Counted from the first letter of the stretch, positions 1 to 10,331 are shown. The stretch is 64,000 bases of DNA from Thermicanus aegyptius DSM 12793 (GCF_000510645.1 NZ_KI783301.1:238946-302945); one strand, 5' to 3'. Made by a program: numbers and translations. Notes: generated from the sequence alone by a model not told the origin.

Positions 1-3000
1 AAGAGGGGAAAGTAAAAGAGTTTAAGAATTTCTTCATCGTAAACGGTTTGGCCGTCACCAGCACCAAGGAGGTGATGGAGGAACTGGCCAAGAGAAAGGA
101 TATCGAACGGATTGATCTTAACCATGAGATTGCTCCACCTGAGGTGGAAAAAGGGAAAGAGGTAAAGGGAGTCTCCCCGAATCAGGTCGAATGGAACGTG
201 GATAAGATCGGGGCGCCGGCCGTTTGGCAGATGGGCATCGACGGGACGGGAATTGTGGTGGCCAACCTGGATACGGGAGTCGATTACACCCATCCCGCCC
301 TGGCCCGGAAATGGCGGGGATTGGAGACGGGTCCCGCGTTGAGCTGGTACGATGCTCATAGCCATAGCCCATTGCCGCGGGATGATCACGGACACGGGAC
401 CCATACCATGGGAACCATGGTGGGTTCGGAGGAGGATGGATCGAATCAGGTGGGAGTGGCACCCGGGGCAAAATGGATTGCGGTTCGCATCTTTAACCCC
501 TCCACCACCGATGCCATCATCCTGGATGGGGCGCAATGGCTCCTCGCCCCGGTGGATGAGGAGGGGAATCTCCATCCGGAGTTGGCTCCCGATGTGGTGA
601 ACAATTCCTGGGGTGGGGGGCCCGGAATGGATGAATGGTTCCGCCCCATGGTGGAGGCCTGGAGAGCGGCCCAGATCTTCCCCGAGTTCTCGGCGGGAAA
701 TGATGGGCCCGGAGATGGGACGATCGCCAATCCGGCCAATTACCCGGAATCCTTTGCCACCGGCGCGACAGATATCCAAGATCACTTAGCCTCTTTCTCC
801 TCCAGAGGTCCTTCTCCTTATGGGGAGATGAAGCCGGAAGTCTCTGCCCCTGGGGTCAATGTCCGCTCTTCCGTCCCGGGAGGAGGCTATGAAGGGGGCT
901 GGAGCGGCACTTCGATGGCGGGCCCCCATGCGACGGCGACTGCGGCTCTCTTGCTCTCCGCCGATCCTTCTCTCACGGTGGATCAATTGGAATACATCCT
1001 AAAGAGTACGGCGACGCCGCTGACGGACTCCCAGTATCCGAATAGCCCCAACAACGGCTATGGATCGGGATTGGTCAATGCCTTGGATGCAGTGGGTTCC
1101 GTGGTAAGCGGCCTTGGGACCATCGCCGGGCGGGTGACGGTGTCCGGAGATGATTTTGATGCGCCCGTCATGGAACACACTCCGGTTACCCATGCGTTTA
1201 CGGGCTTCGATATTCCCCTCACCGTCCATGCCGCCGATAACGTGGGAGTGGTGCGGGTGGAAGGCTTCGCCCGGAAGGTGGGGGAGACATATTGGACCTA
1301 TATTCCCTTTACCCGTACCTCAGGCGATGCGAAAGACGGAATCTATGCGGGGACCATCCCCTATACCCTGGTCACGACGGCGGGTGTGGAATATTATCTC
1401 CGCATTAACGACTACGGCAACAACGGCTTCGATAGTGAAACGTATCGGGTAGAAGTCTCCAACGGGGTAACCCCGGGATATTTTCAGGATTTTGAGAATG
1501 ACGCGGCAGGATTTGAAATGGGCGGTGAAAACAGCACATGGCAATGGGGTGTACCCACCGGTGGACCGGGTGCGGCCTACTCCGGAGAGAAATTGGTCGC
1601 CACCAATCTGTCCGGCAATTATGCCAATAACTCCAATTCCTATCTCCTCATGCCACCCATCGATTTGACCGGAAGCGGAACAGGGGTAAGCCTAAGCTTT
1701 AAACACTGGTATAGTTTGGAGAATAACTACGATTACGGCGTCGTCTTTATCGCCTCCCCGGAGAGCGGTTATGAGTTCCAACCCGTGTTGGAATTTACGG
1801 GAGATAGCAATGGGTGGAGGAACCAGATCATCGATCTATCCCCCTATGCCGGAGAGAGGGTTTATCTCCTCTTCAACCTCTTCAGCGACGGTTCGGTGAC
1901 GCGGCCCGGCTGGTACATCGATGACATTGCCGTCCATGAACCGGATCGGACGGCCCCCGGTGCTCCCGCCGATCTGACGGCGACGACAGGGCCTACAGGA
2001 AATGTGAGTCTGACCTGGAGGCCCGTTTCCGATGCGGACTTGAAGGAATATCACGTCTATCGTTCCACCACCTCGGGGAGCGGATATGAACAGATCGCGA
2101 CGGCAACCGATCCTTCCTATACTGACGGCGGCGTGGTGGCGTCACAAACCTATTATTACGTGGTGACCGCTGTCGATTATAGCGGGAACGAGAGCGGATA
2201 TTCCAATGAAGCCTCCGTCACTACGCCCGGCATCCAAGTGATCTACAGCGACGGTTTTGAAGGGGCCGACGATAACGGCTGGACCCACTCCGGGACGAAT
2301 GATGAGTGGCAGCGGGGAACGCCGACCTCAGGTCCGGGAAGCGCTTATACCGGGGAGAAGGTGTGGGCGACGGATCTTACCGGCAATTACGAAAATGGTA
2401 CGAATGCCTTCCTCTATTCTCCTGTCATCAACCTCTCAGGTGTGACGAATGCTTCTCTCTCCCTCATGCACTGGTATGAGGTGGAACGAAACTACGATAA
2501 GCTCTTTGTAGAGATCACCACCGACGGGGGAGCCACCTGGACGGAGTTGGCCCGTTTTTCCGATGCGGAGGCAGGGAAGACATGGACCAACCTCATCCTT
2601 GATTTAACCCCTTATGTCGGAGGAAATGTTCAGTTCCGTTTTCATATCACCTCCGATTCATCGGTGGTTAAAGCGGGATGGTACCTGGACGATTTCAAGG
2701 TTTTAACCGTCTCGGCTCCGAGTTCCGTCGCGCCTCCCAAAGAGGAGAAAGGAGAAGCGGTTAAGAAAAAGACCGAGTACGGCAAACCCGCCTTCTCCTT
2801 AACCCGTACGGAACCGGTAAAGAGCTCTCCTCCGAAGGCGGAGGGAGAAAAGGGCGTGACCAGTCTCCCGGCGGGGGCCGTCGTTACGGTTCTGGAGACG
2901 GGACGATCGGCCCATACCGATCCGGCCACCGGACGCTACAGCCTCACCCATGTGGCAGGGGACTACACCTTGCGGGCGGAAAGCTATGGTTATTATCCTG

Positions 3001-4910
3001 CGGAGCAATCGGTCACGGTTGCCGATGGCGGAACGACGACAGCCAATTTCCAACTGCAGCCCATTCCCCACGGATGGATCAGCGGCCGGATCACCGATGA
3101 GCGGACCGGTGAAGCTATTGCCGGCGCCACGGTGTTGGTGAAGGAAGACGCCCACGTCACTCCCGCGGTTACCGATGAGACGGGACGCTACACCCTGGAG
3201 GTGATGGAGGGGAGCTATACCCTCTCCGTTTCTGCCGCAGATTACTACGGCAAAGAGCAAAGCGTAACGGTAACAGGGGGAGAGACGCTCCCTGTGGATA
3301 TGGCTCTGAAGCCTTTTGTCGGCGTTCCGGGGGAATTGGGTTATGACGATGGAACGGCGGAAAATGCCCGGGCTTTCTACGACGCAGGGAACGGTTGGGC
3401 GGTTCGCATGACTCCGCCGGGAGGGGCGGCGATGGTAACGGGAGGGCTCTTCCGCTTCTGGGATACGGAGTGGCCGGTACCCGGAGGGACCGATTTCCAA
3501 TATGCCATCTATGATGCCTCCGGTCCGGATGGAGCTCCCGGGCGCCTGATCGCCGGACCCTTCCAAGCGACGGCCAAGCGGGACGGAACCTGGACCGAAG
3601 TCACGTTACCCACTCCCGTGATGATTCAAGGCGATTTCTACATGACCTATATTCAGACAGCGCCTTACCCGAATTCTCCCGGCCTTTCTACCGATGAGGA
3701 CGGCGAAAATGCAGGCCGGAGCTGGCAACTGGTGGGAGGCGGGTGGAGTCTATCTCCTGCAGATGAAGGAAACTATATGATCCGGGCCAAGATCGTAAAC
3801 GAGGTAACCGTGCCCATCATCACCAGCCCCGAAGATCACTCATACACCCATCAGCCTGAAATCACCGTAACAGGTGCAACGGCCAAAGGGGAGGGCATCT
3901 CGGTCCAGCTCTTTAACGGAGAGGAATTGGCCGGAACCGCCCCGGCGACCGAAGGGGTCTTTACTCTGCCCATCACCCTCCACGAAGGAGAAAACCGCCT
4001 CACCGCAGTGGCCGTGGTGAATGGGAAGAACACCGATCCCTCCCAACCTGTGGTGGTCACGCTGGATCGGGAAGCGCCCCTCTTGACCGTTTCCACACCC
4101 GCCGATGGAACCGTGACCGATAAAGAGGTGGTTTATGTTACAGGGCAGAGCAGCGACGATCACCTTGAAGGAGTTTACGTGAATGGAACGAAAGCCAACC
4201 TGCGCACCAACGGTACTTTTACGGTACGCATCCTGGTGGATGAGGGGGAAAATACGATTACCGTTCGTGCGGTTGACTTGGCAGGAAATGAGACCATCGT
4301 GACGAGGACGGTGGTGGTCGATCTCCAGATTCCGGAGATTACAAATGTTGAACCGTCCCAGGATGTGCATATCGCCGCAGGAGATCCGGTCCATGTCTCC
4401 TTTGACAGTGAGCCGGGACTCCACGCTTCTTTCCGCATCGAGCTGCCTCTCGCTCCGTCGGGCCGCAATGAGATCTCCATGACCGAAACCTCCCCCGGCC
4501 ATTATGAGGGAAGCTACACCACCCCGGACAACTTGAACGTGGAAGGGGCCGTGATCGTCGTCAAGGCGGTTGATGCGGCTGGGAATGTGGTGGAAGCGGA
4601 AGCGACGGGGAAACTTTATGTGACCGCCGGAGGCGGTGGGGATGAACCGGAGAATCAGGCTCCCATCGCCGTCATCCGGGCGATCAGCTCCACGAAGCAG
4701 AATAAACCCACCACCTTTGACGCCTCCCAGTCGCGGGATGTAGACGGGACGATCGTAAGCTACTCCTGGGACTTCGGGGATGGTGGGACCGCCGGCGGGG
4801 CCAACGTCTCCCACCGCTTCACCGCGCCCGGCACCTACACGGTCACCTTAACGGTAACCGATAACGATGGAGCGACCGACACCGTCACCCACATCATCGA
4901 AGTTCATTAG
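1..4910 (+). CDS. Bacillopeptidase F-like secreted serine protease, 5' end outside window
   Basis: Secreted subtilisin-family (S8) endopeptidase. The frame is open to the left edge; the residues before the TTG at 48 read as an inhibitor I9-type propeptide, so the real start lies upstream. The catalytic triad is visible: Asp in ANLDTGVDY (codon at 270), His in DDHGHGTH (codon at 393) and Ser in GTSMAGPHA (codon at 912), with the oxyanion Asn in FSAGNDGPG. After the catalytic domain come two similar beta-sandwich modules (about 1470-1930 and 2240-2700), an FN3 module between them (about 1950-2225), two carboxypeptidase-regulatory-like repeats (about 2870-3310), Ig-like/Big modules (about 3810-4320) and a C-terminal PKD domain (about 4650-4907). 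No LPXTG or S-layer anchor is visible, so release into the medium is inferred. A hairpin follows the stop. Confidence 0.93.
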   Translation, partial: EGKVKEFKNFFIVNGLAVTSTKEVMEELAKRKDIERIDLNHEIAPPEVEKGKEVKGVSPNQVEWNVDKIGAPAVWQMGIDGTGIVVANLDTGVDYTHPALARKWRGLETGPALSWYDAHSHSPLPRDDHGHGTHTMGTMVGSEEDGSNQVGVAPGAKWIAVRIFNPSTTDAIILDGAQWLLAPVDEEGNLHPELAPDVVNNSWGGGPGMDEWFRPMVEAWRAAQIFPEFSAGNDGPGDGTIANPANYPESFATGATDIQDHLASFSSRGPSPYGEMKPEVSAPGVNVRSSVPGGGYEGGWSGTSMAGPHATATAALLLSADPSLTVDQLEYILKSTATPLTDSQYPNSPNNGYGSGLVNALDAVGSVVSGLGTIAGRVTVSGDDFDAPVMEHTPVTHAFTGFDIPLTVHAADNVGVVRVEGFARKVGETYWTYIPFTRTSGDAKDGIYAGTIPYTLVTTAGVEYYLRINDYGNNGFDSETYRVEVSNGVTPGYFQDFENDAAGFEMGGENSTWQWGVPTGGPGAAYSGEKLVATNLSGNYANNSNSYLLMPPIDLTGSGTGVSLSFKHWYSLENNYDYGVVFIASPESGYEFQPVLEFTGDSNGWRNQIIDLSPYAGERVYLLFNLFSDGSVTRPGWYIDDIAVHEPDRTAPGAPADLTATTGPTGNVSLTWRPVSDADLKEYHVYRSTTSGSGYEQIATATDPSYTDGGVVASQTYYYVVTAVDYSGNESGYSNEASVTTPGIQVIYSDGFEGADDNGWTHSGTNDEWQRGTPTSGPGSAYTGEKVWATDLTGNYENGTNAFLYSPVINLSGVTNASLSLMHWYEVERNYDKLFVEITTDGGATWTELARFSDAEAGKTWTNLILDLTPYVGGNVQFRFHITSDSSVVKAGWYLDDFKVLTVSAPSSVAPPKEEKGEAVKKKTEYGKPAFSLTRTEPVKSSPPKAEGEKGVTSLPAGAVVTVLETGRSAHTDPATGRYSLTHVAGDYTLRAESYGYYPAEQSVTVADGGTTTANFQLQPIPHGWISGRITDERTGEAIAGATVLVKEDAHVTPAVTDETGRYTLEVMEGSYTLSVSAADYYGKEQSVTVTGGETLPVDMALKPFVGVPGELGYDDGTAENARAFYDAGNGWAVRMTPPGGAAMVTGGLFRFWDTEWPVPGGTDFQYAIYDASGPDGAPGRLIAGPFQATAKRDGTWTEVTLPTPVMIQGDFYMTYIQTAPYPNSPGLSTDEDGENAGRSWQLVGGGWSLSPADEGNYMIRAKIVNEVTVPIITSPEDHSYTHQPEITVTGATAKGEGISVQLFNGEELAGTAPATEGVFTLPITLHEGENRLTAVAVVNGKNTDPSQPVVVTLDREAPLLTVSTPADGTVTDKEVVYVTGQSSDDHLEGVYVNGTKANLRTNGTFTVRILVDEGENTITVRAVDLAGNETIVTRTVVVDLQIPEITNVEPSQDVHIAAGDPVHVSFDSEPGLHASFRIELPLAPSGRNEISMTETSPGHYEGSYTTPDNLNVEGAVIVVKAVDAAGNVVEAEATGKLYVTAGGGGDEPENQAPIAVIRAISSTKQNKPTTFDASQSRDVDGTIVSYSWDFGDGGTAGGANVSHRFTAPGTYTVTLTVTDNDGATDTVTHIIEVH

Positions 4911-4984
4911 TCCGCATCGATTTTTTCCGAGTGAACGGATTTTCCACACCCCCCGATGGGAGGACGCTAAAGAATGAGAAAAAA

Positions 4985-5034
4985 GGCTGCCCAAGGTTCG
5001 CTTTTTGCGAACCTCCGGGCAGCCCCCGTTTTTC
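4985..5034 (+). terminator. Intrinsic terminator of the protease gene
   Basis: GGCTGCCC-AAGGTTCGC pairs almost perfectly with GCGAACCTCCGGGCAGCC across a TTTTT loop (stem 4985-5024), and the 3' side runs into CCCGTTTTT. It lies 75 nt after the protease stop. The 3' arm GAACCTCCGGGCAGCC recurs in the terminator at 14351. Confidence 0.8.
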
Positions 5035-5132
5035 CCCATTCGCCGATCGCCTGGGAAAGATGAGCCTATTCCATCATTTCCTTTGCATTGCAAAAAACTC
5101 TCACTCTCTTTTGAAAATGGACCTGTCCTCTC

Positions 5133-7172
5133 TTATGACCTTCCAATGATGGCGATGATCTCTTCCCCTTTTTTCACGTTCCCACTTTTCTCGATTTGGA
5201 CCGATTCATTCTCCTTCAGGTTCGTCAAGATGACGGGAGTAATGATCGAAGGGGCATTCTTTTTCACATATTCCAAATCCACCTTTAATAACGGCTGTCC
5301 TTTTTTCACCTTATCTCCTTCCGCCACCAAGGGTTCAAATCCCTGTCCATTTAATTTGACGGTATCAATGCCGACATGAATCAAAATTTCCCGCCCCTCT
5401 TTTGATACAATGCCAATCGCATGTTTCGTGGGGAAAAACGTTGCAATTTCCCCGTCTACCGGAGAAACGACGATTTCTTCCGTGGGCATAATCGCAAAGC
5501 CATCCCCCATCAATTTCTGGGAAAAAACTTGGTCCGGCACTTCAGAGAGGGGAAGCACCTCGCCTGTGATGGGCGCGGCAATCGCTTCCTCCCCTGCTTC
5601 TCTATCGTTTTTTTCCCGAGAATCCGTTTCGTTTTCTTCCCCTTTTCCCGGGGAGGGGGTGCGTCCTTCCATAATTTGTTTCATTTGACCTTTTAAAATG
5701 TCCGATTTCGGACCGAAAATGGCCTGTACGTTGTTTCCCACTTCAAGCACTCCTGCGGCCCCCAAGGTTTTTAAGCGCTCCTTATCCACCCGGTTGATGT
5801 CGTTCACGGAGACCCGCAGGCGGGTAATGCACGCATCGAGATGAGCGATATTCTCTTTGCCGCCGAATGCTGCCAATACTTGATGGGGAAGATCGCCGGC
5901 CCCCTCCATTATGGTTGTTTTCTCTTCCGTATTCTTTTCACGTCCCGGCGTCGCCAAGTCCCATTTGCGAATCGCAAAACGGAACCCAAAGTAGTAAATG
6001 GCCGAAAACACCAAGCCCACCGGGATGACCAGCCACCATGGGGTGCGATTCGGCAACACGCCAAACAACAAGAAATCGATGACGCCGCCGGAAAAGGTCA
6101 TTCCGATCTTAACGTTTAAAATGTGCATCATCATAAACGACAGACCGGCAAAAATCGTGTGAATCGCAAACAGCACCGGGGCTACGAATAAAAAGGAGAA
6201 TTCGATGGGTTCCGTAATCCCCGTTAAGAACGAGGTTAATGCGGCGGAGCCCATAATCCCGGCAACCAGTTTTTTATTTTCCGGCCGTGCCTCATGATAA
6301 ATCGCTAGCGCCGCCGCCGGAAGTCCGAACATCATGAAGGGGAATTTTCCCGTCATAAATGTACCTGCGGTTAATGCAACGCCATCTTTTAATTGGGCGA
6401 AAAAGATTTTTTGGTCGCCGTGGACAATCTCTCCCGTTTTGCTGATATACTCACCAAATTCATACCAGAACGGTGCATAAAAGATATGGTGTAAACCGAA
6501 GGGAATGAGTGCACGCTCAATGACGCCGAAAACAAAAGCAGCCAATGTTTTGTTGGCGTCAATCATGTTATGGGAGAAAAGGTTTAAGCCTTGTTGGACG
6601 GGAGGCCACAAAAAGGTCATTGCAATCCCTAAAATGACGGCGGAGGCGGCGGTGACGATGGGAACGAAGCGCTTTCCGGCGAAGAAGCCTAAATATTGAG
6701 GAAGCTCAATGTTGTAATACTTGTTGTACATATAAGCAGCCAATATTCCCACAATAATGCCGCCGAAGACTCCAGTTTGCAAAGTAGGAATCCCTAAGAC
6801 GTTTGCAAAGGCCGGGTTTGCACCGACACTTTCAGGGGTAACCCCCAAAATAACGCTCATCGTAATGTTCATGATCAGATAGCCGATGATGGCGGCAAGG
6901 CCGGCAACTCCTTCCCCCCCTGCTAAACCGATCGCTACTCCGACCGCAAAAAGCAAAGAAAGGTTGGAGAAGACAATTCCCCCAGCTTGCTCCATAACCT
7001 TCATAATGAGGACCACCCACTCCGCTTTCAGCGCCGGAAGTTTGTCGGTTAACGCCGTGTTTTGCAAGGCATTCCCGATGGCTAGCAAAATACCGGCCGC
7101 CGGTAAAATCGCCACGGGAAGCATTAAAGCTTTCCCCACTTTCTGTAATGTACCAAATGCTCTTTTCATCAT
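5133..7172 (-). CDS. ptsG: PTS glucose-specific EIICBA permease
   Basis: Imports and phosphorylates glucose (phosphoenolpyruvate:sugar phosphotransferase system). The 679-aa protein has the order IIC (about residues 1-410, multiple membrane segments, with [11 protein letters not shown] and [12 protein letters not shown]), IIB (phospho-Cys in DACITRLRV) and IIA (phospho-His in [12 protein letters not shown]). Length and order match Bacillus PtsG (about 700 aa) rather than a split system. The start has GGAGG six bases upstream. The gene follows glcT on the same strand, separated by a 240-nt leader with a terminator-like hairpin, the arrangement in which GlcT antitermination induces ptsG. NagE-type N-acetylglucosamine specificity is the main alternative; the GlcT neighbour favours glucose. 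Confidence 0.93.
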   Translation of the reverse strand: MMKRAFGTLQKVGKALMLPVAILPAAGILLAIGNALQNTALTDKLPALKAEWVVLIMKVMEQAGGIVFSNLSLLFAVGVAIGLAGGEGVAGLAAIIGYLIMNITMSVILGVTPESVGANPAFANVLGIPTLQTGVFGGIIVGILAAYMYNKYYNIELPQYLGFFAGKRFVPIVTAASAVILGIAMTFLWPPVQQGLNLFSHNMIDANKTLAAFVFGVIERALIPFGLHHIFYAPFWYEFGEYISKTGEIVHGDQKIFFAQLKDGVALTAGTFMTGKFPFMMFGLPAAALAIYHEARPENKKLVAGIMGSAALTSFLTGITEPIEFSFLFVAPVLFAIHTIFAGLSFMMMHILNVKIGMTFSGGVIDFLLFGVLPNRTPWWLVIPVGLVFSAIYYFGFRFAIRKWDLATPGREKNTEEKTTIMEGAGDLPHQVLAAFGGKENIAHLDACITRLRVSVNDINRVDKERLKTLGAAGVLEVGNNVQAIFGPKSDILKGQMKQIMEGRTPSPGKGEENETDSREKNDREAGEEAIAAPITGEVLPLSEVPDQVFSQKLMGDGFAIMPTEEIVVSPVDGEIATFFPTKHAIGIVSKEGREILIHVGIDTVKLNGQGFEPLVAEGDKVKKGQPLLKVDLEYVKKNAPSIITPVILTNLKENESVQIEKSGNVKKGEEIIAIIGRS

Positions 7173-7288
7173 GACGAACCTCCGTTTTGTATTTTTTTTG
7201 GATTACTTATGCATACACTGCGAAGTTTAAGGGCAGAGCGCCGAATAATGTAAGCATTTGCAAAGGAGGAAAGCGTTATAACACAAAA

Positions 7289-7395
7289 AGGCATGAATAA
7301 AGAACAAACAAAATAGAGCGCTTCCAAAAGGGGCATTTGAGCCTCTCGCACCTATTTTGCCTTCTTTACTCATGCCTGATCTACTCAGTAACACG
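7289..7395 (-). promoter_or_regulatory. ptsG leader: RAT antiterminator target overlapping a terminator
   Basis: On the minus strand AGGCATGAGTAAAG (7377-7364) pairs with CTTTATTCATGCCT (7302-7289), which is followed by TTTTTG, giving a terminator-like hairpin with an inner CAAAATAG/CTATTTTG stem. Just upstream, and overlapping its 5' arm, is GTTACTGAGTAGATCAGGC (around 7393-7375), which resembles ribonucleic antiterminator targets bound by BglG/SacY/GlcT proteins. Binding of GlcT here would block the terminator and switch on ptsG. The exact RAT boundaries are inferred. Confidence 0.72.
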
Positions 7396-7412
7396 TAAAA
7401 CGAAGACTGCAT

Positions 7413-8258
7413 TTATTCAGTTTTCTCTGCAAGCCTTTGCAAATGCATGGTCAAAAAGACCGTTTCGGCCTCATCAACGGGTGCCTGCAATGCCTGTTGC
7501 ATCACTTTGACGAGCTTCCATGCGAGATTATAACATATTGGGTACTCTTCTTTCAAGATATTCGACATTTTTTTCGGTTCCGTCATCCGTTCCCCTTTTT
7601 TGATGCGTTCGATGGCATATCGCAGATGGCGGATGAATCGCAAATAATGAACGCTTTCCCGGTCAATGGAGATGCCAAGCTGTTCTTCCACGATTTCAGT
7701 AAGCTTTGCGATTAACTGGGAATGCCGATTTACATCGGAGAGGCTCTGTTGGGAAATACCGCTGTGGATGTGTAAAGCGATAAAGCCGGCTTCTCCTTCG
7801 GGCAATTTCACATGCAGTTTTTCATTTAGCATTTTGACCGTTTCCAGGGCGATCTCATATTCCAGCGGATACAAGCTTTTGGTTTCGAGTAAGAAGGGGT
7901 TTTTTAATTCAAGGCCTTGTTCTATCCTTTTGACGGTGAAGGAAATATGGTCGGTCAGAGCGACGTGGATATGTTCATTGAGCGGTGCCTTGACTCGCTT
8001 TTGAATCAGTTGTAAAACCTCGTTCATAAGACCGATAAATTCCTCATCAAGCTCGGGGAGGAGTCTTTTGTATTGTTCCTTTTCCCGTTCACTTTTTAAA
8101 ATGAACCATTTTTCGACTGCGCTATGCTCGATTTGGTCCCCTTTATTCTTGCCGAATCCGATCCCTTTCCCTAATAAGACGACTTCCTCGTACTCAGGGT
8201 GGGAGGCAATTAAAACATTGTTATTGAGTACCTTTTCCACGCGAAAGGACTTTTCCAC
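7413..8258 (-). CDS. glcT: PtsG operon antiterminator, BglG family
   Basis: RNA-binding antiterminator controlling the downstream ptsG gene. The 281-aa protein has an N-terminal co-antiterminator RNA-binding domain (about residues 1-60; start MEKSFRVEKVLNNNVL) followed by two PRD regulatory domains with conserved histidines (ALTDHISFTVKR and LHIHSG in PRD1; HYLRFIRHLRYAIERI and FLTMHLQRL in PRD2). Such PRDs are phosphorylated by PTS proteins, coupling activity to glucose transport. Position directly upstream of ptsG, on the same strand and separated by the RAT/terminator leader, supports GlcT over LicT or SacT. Confidence 0.9.
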   Translation of the reverse strand: MEKSFRVEKVLNNNVLIASHPEYEEVVLLGKGIGFGKNKGDQIEHSAVEKWFILKSEREKEQYKRLLPELDEEFIGLMNEVLQLIQKRVKAPLNEHIHVALTDHISFTVKRIEQGLELKNPFLLETKSLYPLEYEIALETVKMLNEKLHVKLPEGEAGFIALHIHSGISQQSLSDVNRHSQLIAKLTEIVEEQLGISIDRESVHYLRFIRHLRYAIERIKKGERMTEPKKMSNILKEEYPICYNLAWKLVKVMQQALQAPVDEAETVFLTMHLQRLAEKTE

Positions 8259-8356
8259 GAAGTCCAGCTCCCTTGGCTTATATTATCCCCTTGTTCATCT
8301 TACGAAAGGAATTTCTCTTCGTCAACGGCTCTGCTCCAATCTTGATTAAAACCCTA

Positions 8357-8385
8357 TTGATTTTTATCCGACTTTCGTGTATATT
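8357..8385 (+). promoter_or_regulatory. Sigma-A promoter of the T-box operon
   Basis: TTGATT (8357-8362), a 17-nt spacer and TATATT (8380-8385) form a good sigma-A promoter. It predicts a start near 8392, just before the T-box leader. Confidence 0.7.
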
Positions 8386-8391
8386 GGAAAA

Positions 8392-8717
8392 AACGACGGT
8401 ACAGAACACAAAGGCGATGAGGAGAAAAAGTAGAATCTGGCCATTTTTTACAGAGAGCTTCGGTTGGTGAAAAGAAGCAAAAATGCGGATTCGAACATGG
8501 TCTCTAAGCTCCGTGCTGAACGTGCTCTTATTCATAAGGGCATTAGTAGGTTCCGGCGAGGTTGGCACTCGTTACAAAGGCCGCAGTATAAGAGTTCAAA
8601 CCGGTTTTTGAGCTCCGTACTGGCTGAGGCTGCTTTGCGCGAGCGGGCAGCGAAGTAAGGTGGTACCACGTAAGTCAACCACGTCCTTATCGAGATGATA
8701 AGAACGTGGTTTTTTAT
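8392..8717 (+). promoter_or_regulatory. T-box leader, methionine specifier (AUG)
   Basis: The leader contains the canonical T-box AAGGTGGTACCACG (8657-8670) and an intrinsic terminator, CCACGTCCTTATC pairing with GATAAGAACGTGG (8679-8709) followed by a T run. In Stem I the AGTA / GAA loop-E pair brackets the specifier: the 3' strand reads GAAC-ATG-G, placing AUG (Met) at 8497-8499. The antiterminator bulge is UGGU, whose last base complements an A discriminator as expected for tRNA-Met. By the known T-box mechanism, uncharged tRNA-Met would prevent termination and turn on the downstream SAM hydrolase gene. Confidence 0.9.
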
Positions 8718-8738
8718 TTTAGCGAAAGGGGGGATTTC

Positions 8739-9668
8739 ATGCAGCCGTGTATCCCTTTACGAGGAAGAGAGGGGAGCATGCCACAGGTAGATTATGAACC
8801 GCGGACCAGGGAGAAGAGAGTAAGAAGGCTATTGGTTTTGCAGACGGATTTCGGAACCAGCGACGGCGCCGTTTGTGCCATGTACGGTGTGGCCAATTTG
8901 GTGGACCCGTCCATACGGATTTTCGATTTAACCCATGATATTCCTCAATTTAACATTTGGGAAGCTTCGTATCGCCTTTATCAAACGATTTCTTACTGGC
9001 CGCAGGGGACCGTCTTTGTTTCCGTCGTGGATCCTGGGGTCGGTTCGGATCGCCGAAGCATAGCGGTTCGGACGGAAAGCCATCATTTTATCATCACGCC
9101 GGATAACGGAACGCTTACCCATATAAAGAGATGCATCGGGATTAAAGAAGCGCGCATCCTCGATGAGATGGCTAATCGGCTGCCGCATTCCGGGGAATCC
9201 TATACCTTTCATGGCCGGGATATCTACGCCTATACAGGGGCCAGACTCGCCTCGCGCCAGATTTCCTTCGCCCAATTGGGGCCGGAAGCGGAGATTCGTT
9301 CCATTGTGGAGCTGCCTGTGTCGGAAGCCTGCATAAAAGAAGGATATGTGATCGGAACGATCGACATCCTGGATATTCGGTTCGGCAACCTCTGGACCAA
9401 CATCCATCGCCATCTTCTCCGGAAAGCGGGGATAGAATATGGGGATCGGTTGGAAGTGGTGATTCATCACGATTTTCGCGAAGTATTTAAAAATACGATG
9501 AAGTTTAGCCGTACATTTGCCGATACAAAGATCGGGGAACCGCTGGTTTATGTCAATTCGCTGGACCATCTGGGCGTAGCCATCAATCAGGGCTCTTTCG
9601 CTGAGGCAAACCGCATCGGAACGGGCAGGAATTGGCGAATTTCCATTCGGAAGGTCTCTCATTTATAA
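8739..9668 (+). CDS. S-adenosyl-L-methionine hydrolase (adenosine-forming), DUF62 family
   Basis: Member of the SAM hydroxide adenosyltransferase family (relatives of fluorinase/chlorinase), which splits SAM with water or hydroxide into adenosine and methionine. The 309-aa protein shows LVLQTDFGTSDGAV near the N-terminus, then SVVDPGVGSDRRSIAVRT and PDNGTLTHI, containing the conserved Asp, Arg and His positions. The ATG at 8739 is chosen because AAAGGGGGG lies five bases upstream; an earlier GTG at 8706 falls inside the leader terminator, and an ATG at 8778 is a possible alternative. The gene sits behind a Met T-box and ahead of an ECF transporter, so methionine recovery from SAM or related sulfur compounds under Met shortage is the inferred role. 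Confidence 0.88.
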   Translation: MQPCIPLRGREGSMPQVDYEPRTREKRVRRLLVLQTDFGTSDGAVCAMYGVANLVDPSIRIFDLTHDIPQFNIWEASYRLYQTISYWPQGTVFVSVVDPGVGSDRRSIAVRTESHHFIITPDNGTLTHIKRCIGIKEARILDEMANRLPHSGESYTFHGRDIYAYTGARLASRQISFAQLGPEAEIRSIVELPVSEACIKEGYVIGTIDILDIRFGNLWTNIHRHLLRKAGIEYGDRLEVVIHHDFREVFKNTMKFSRTFADTKIGEPLVYVNSLDHLGVAINQGSFAEANRIGTGRNWRISIRKVSHL

Positions 9669-9709
9669 ATTCTTATGTATAAAATGATGAAAAAAGGAGA
9701 TGAATTGGT

Positions 9710-10264
9710 TTGCGGCAAGAAAAATTGTCTATTCAAACGATTGTTGCCATCGGAATTGGCGCCGCGGTATTTGTGATTTTAGGAAGGTTCGTATCCATCC
9801 CTACCGGAATTCCCAATACCACCATTGAAACCTCCTATGCTTTTCTCGCTTTAATGGCGGTCATCTTTGGCCCCGTCGCGGGGGGATTGATCGGCTTGAT
9901 CGGACATGCTCTTAAGGATCTCATCATGTACGGTTCTCCGTGGTGGAGTTGGGTGGTTGTATCCGCGTTGGTAGGATTGCTCATTGGTTTGTTATCTAAG
10001 CGGATTAATATTCAAGAGGGAGAGTTTGGCGGGAAGCAGATCATCTCGTTCAATCTCTTTCAGGTGATTTCCCAGGCCGTCGGATGGTTTCTCGTCGCCC
10101 CGACCCTGGATATTCTCATCTATGCGGAACCGGCGAATAAGGTATATGTGCAGGGAATCGTGGCCGGCATTTCCAATATGGTGACCGTCGGTGTCATCGG
10201 AACGCTTTTGCTCATCGCCTATGCCAAAACCCGCCATAAGAGCGGAAGTCTTGATAAAGAGTAG
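9710..10264 (+). CDS. ECF transporter substrate-binding (S) component, UPF0397 family
   Basis: Integral membrane S component that would bind the substrate and associate with the EcfA/EcfT module encoded downstream. The 184-aa protein has about five or six hydrophobic segments and UPF0397 hallmarks: [49 protein letters not shown] and [17 protein letters not shown]. The TTG start has AAAAAGGAG upstream. The Met T-box and SAM hydrolase neighbours suggest methionine, SAM or a precursor as substrate; the sequence does not establish this. Confidence 0.85.
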   Translation: MRQEKLSIQTIVAIGIGAAVFVILGRFVSIPTGIPNTTIETSYAFLALMAVIFGPVAGGLIGLIGHALKDLIMYGSPWWSWVVVSALVGLLIGLLSKRINIQEGEFGGKQIISFNLFQVISQAVGWFLVAPTLDILIYAEPANKVYVQGIVAGISNMVTVGVIGTLLLIAYAKTRHKSGSLDKE

Positions 10265-10331
10265 CCTTAAACGGCGACCTCCTTGCGCCGTTTAGGTCCG
10301 GAGAAAAGCAGAATCCGCATAACCTCTTTGT

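Noticed and set aside
2799-4814. Long minus-strand open frames opposite the protease gene
   Set aside because: They are codon-bias shadows: low-complexity Arg/Gly/His-rich products, no ribosome-binding site, no family pattern, while the plus strand encodes a clear multidomain protease.
8392-8717. SAM riboswitch ahead of the SAM hydrolase gene
   Set aside because: The leader has the T-box sequence and a Met specifier instead; SAM-I aptamer elements are not seen.
8928-9662. 244-codon minus-strand frame opposite the SAM hydrolase gene
   Set aside because: No family resemblance; fully covered by a well-supported gene behind a T-box.
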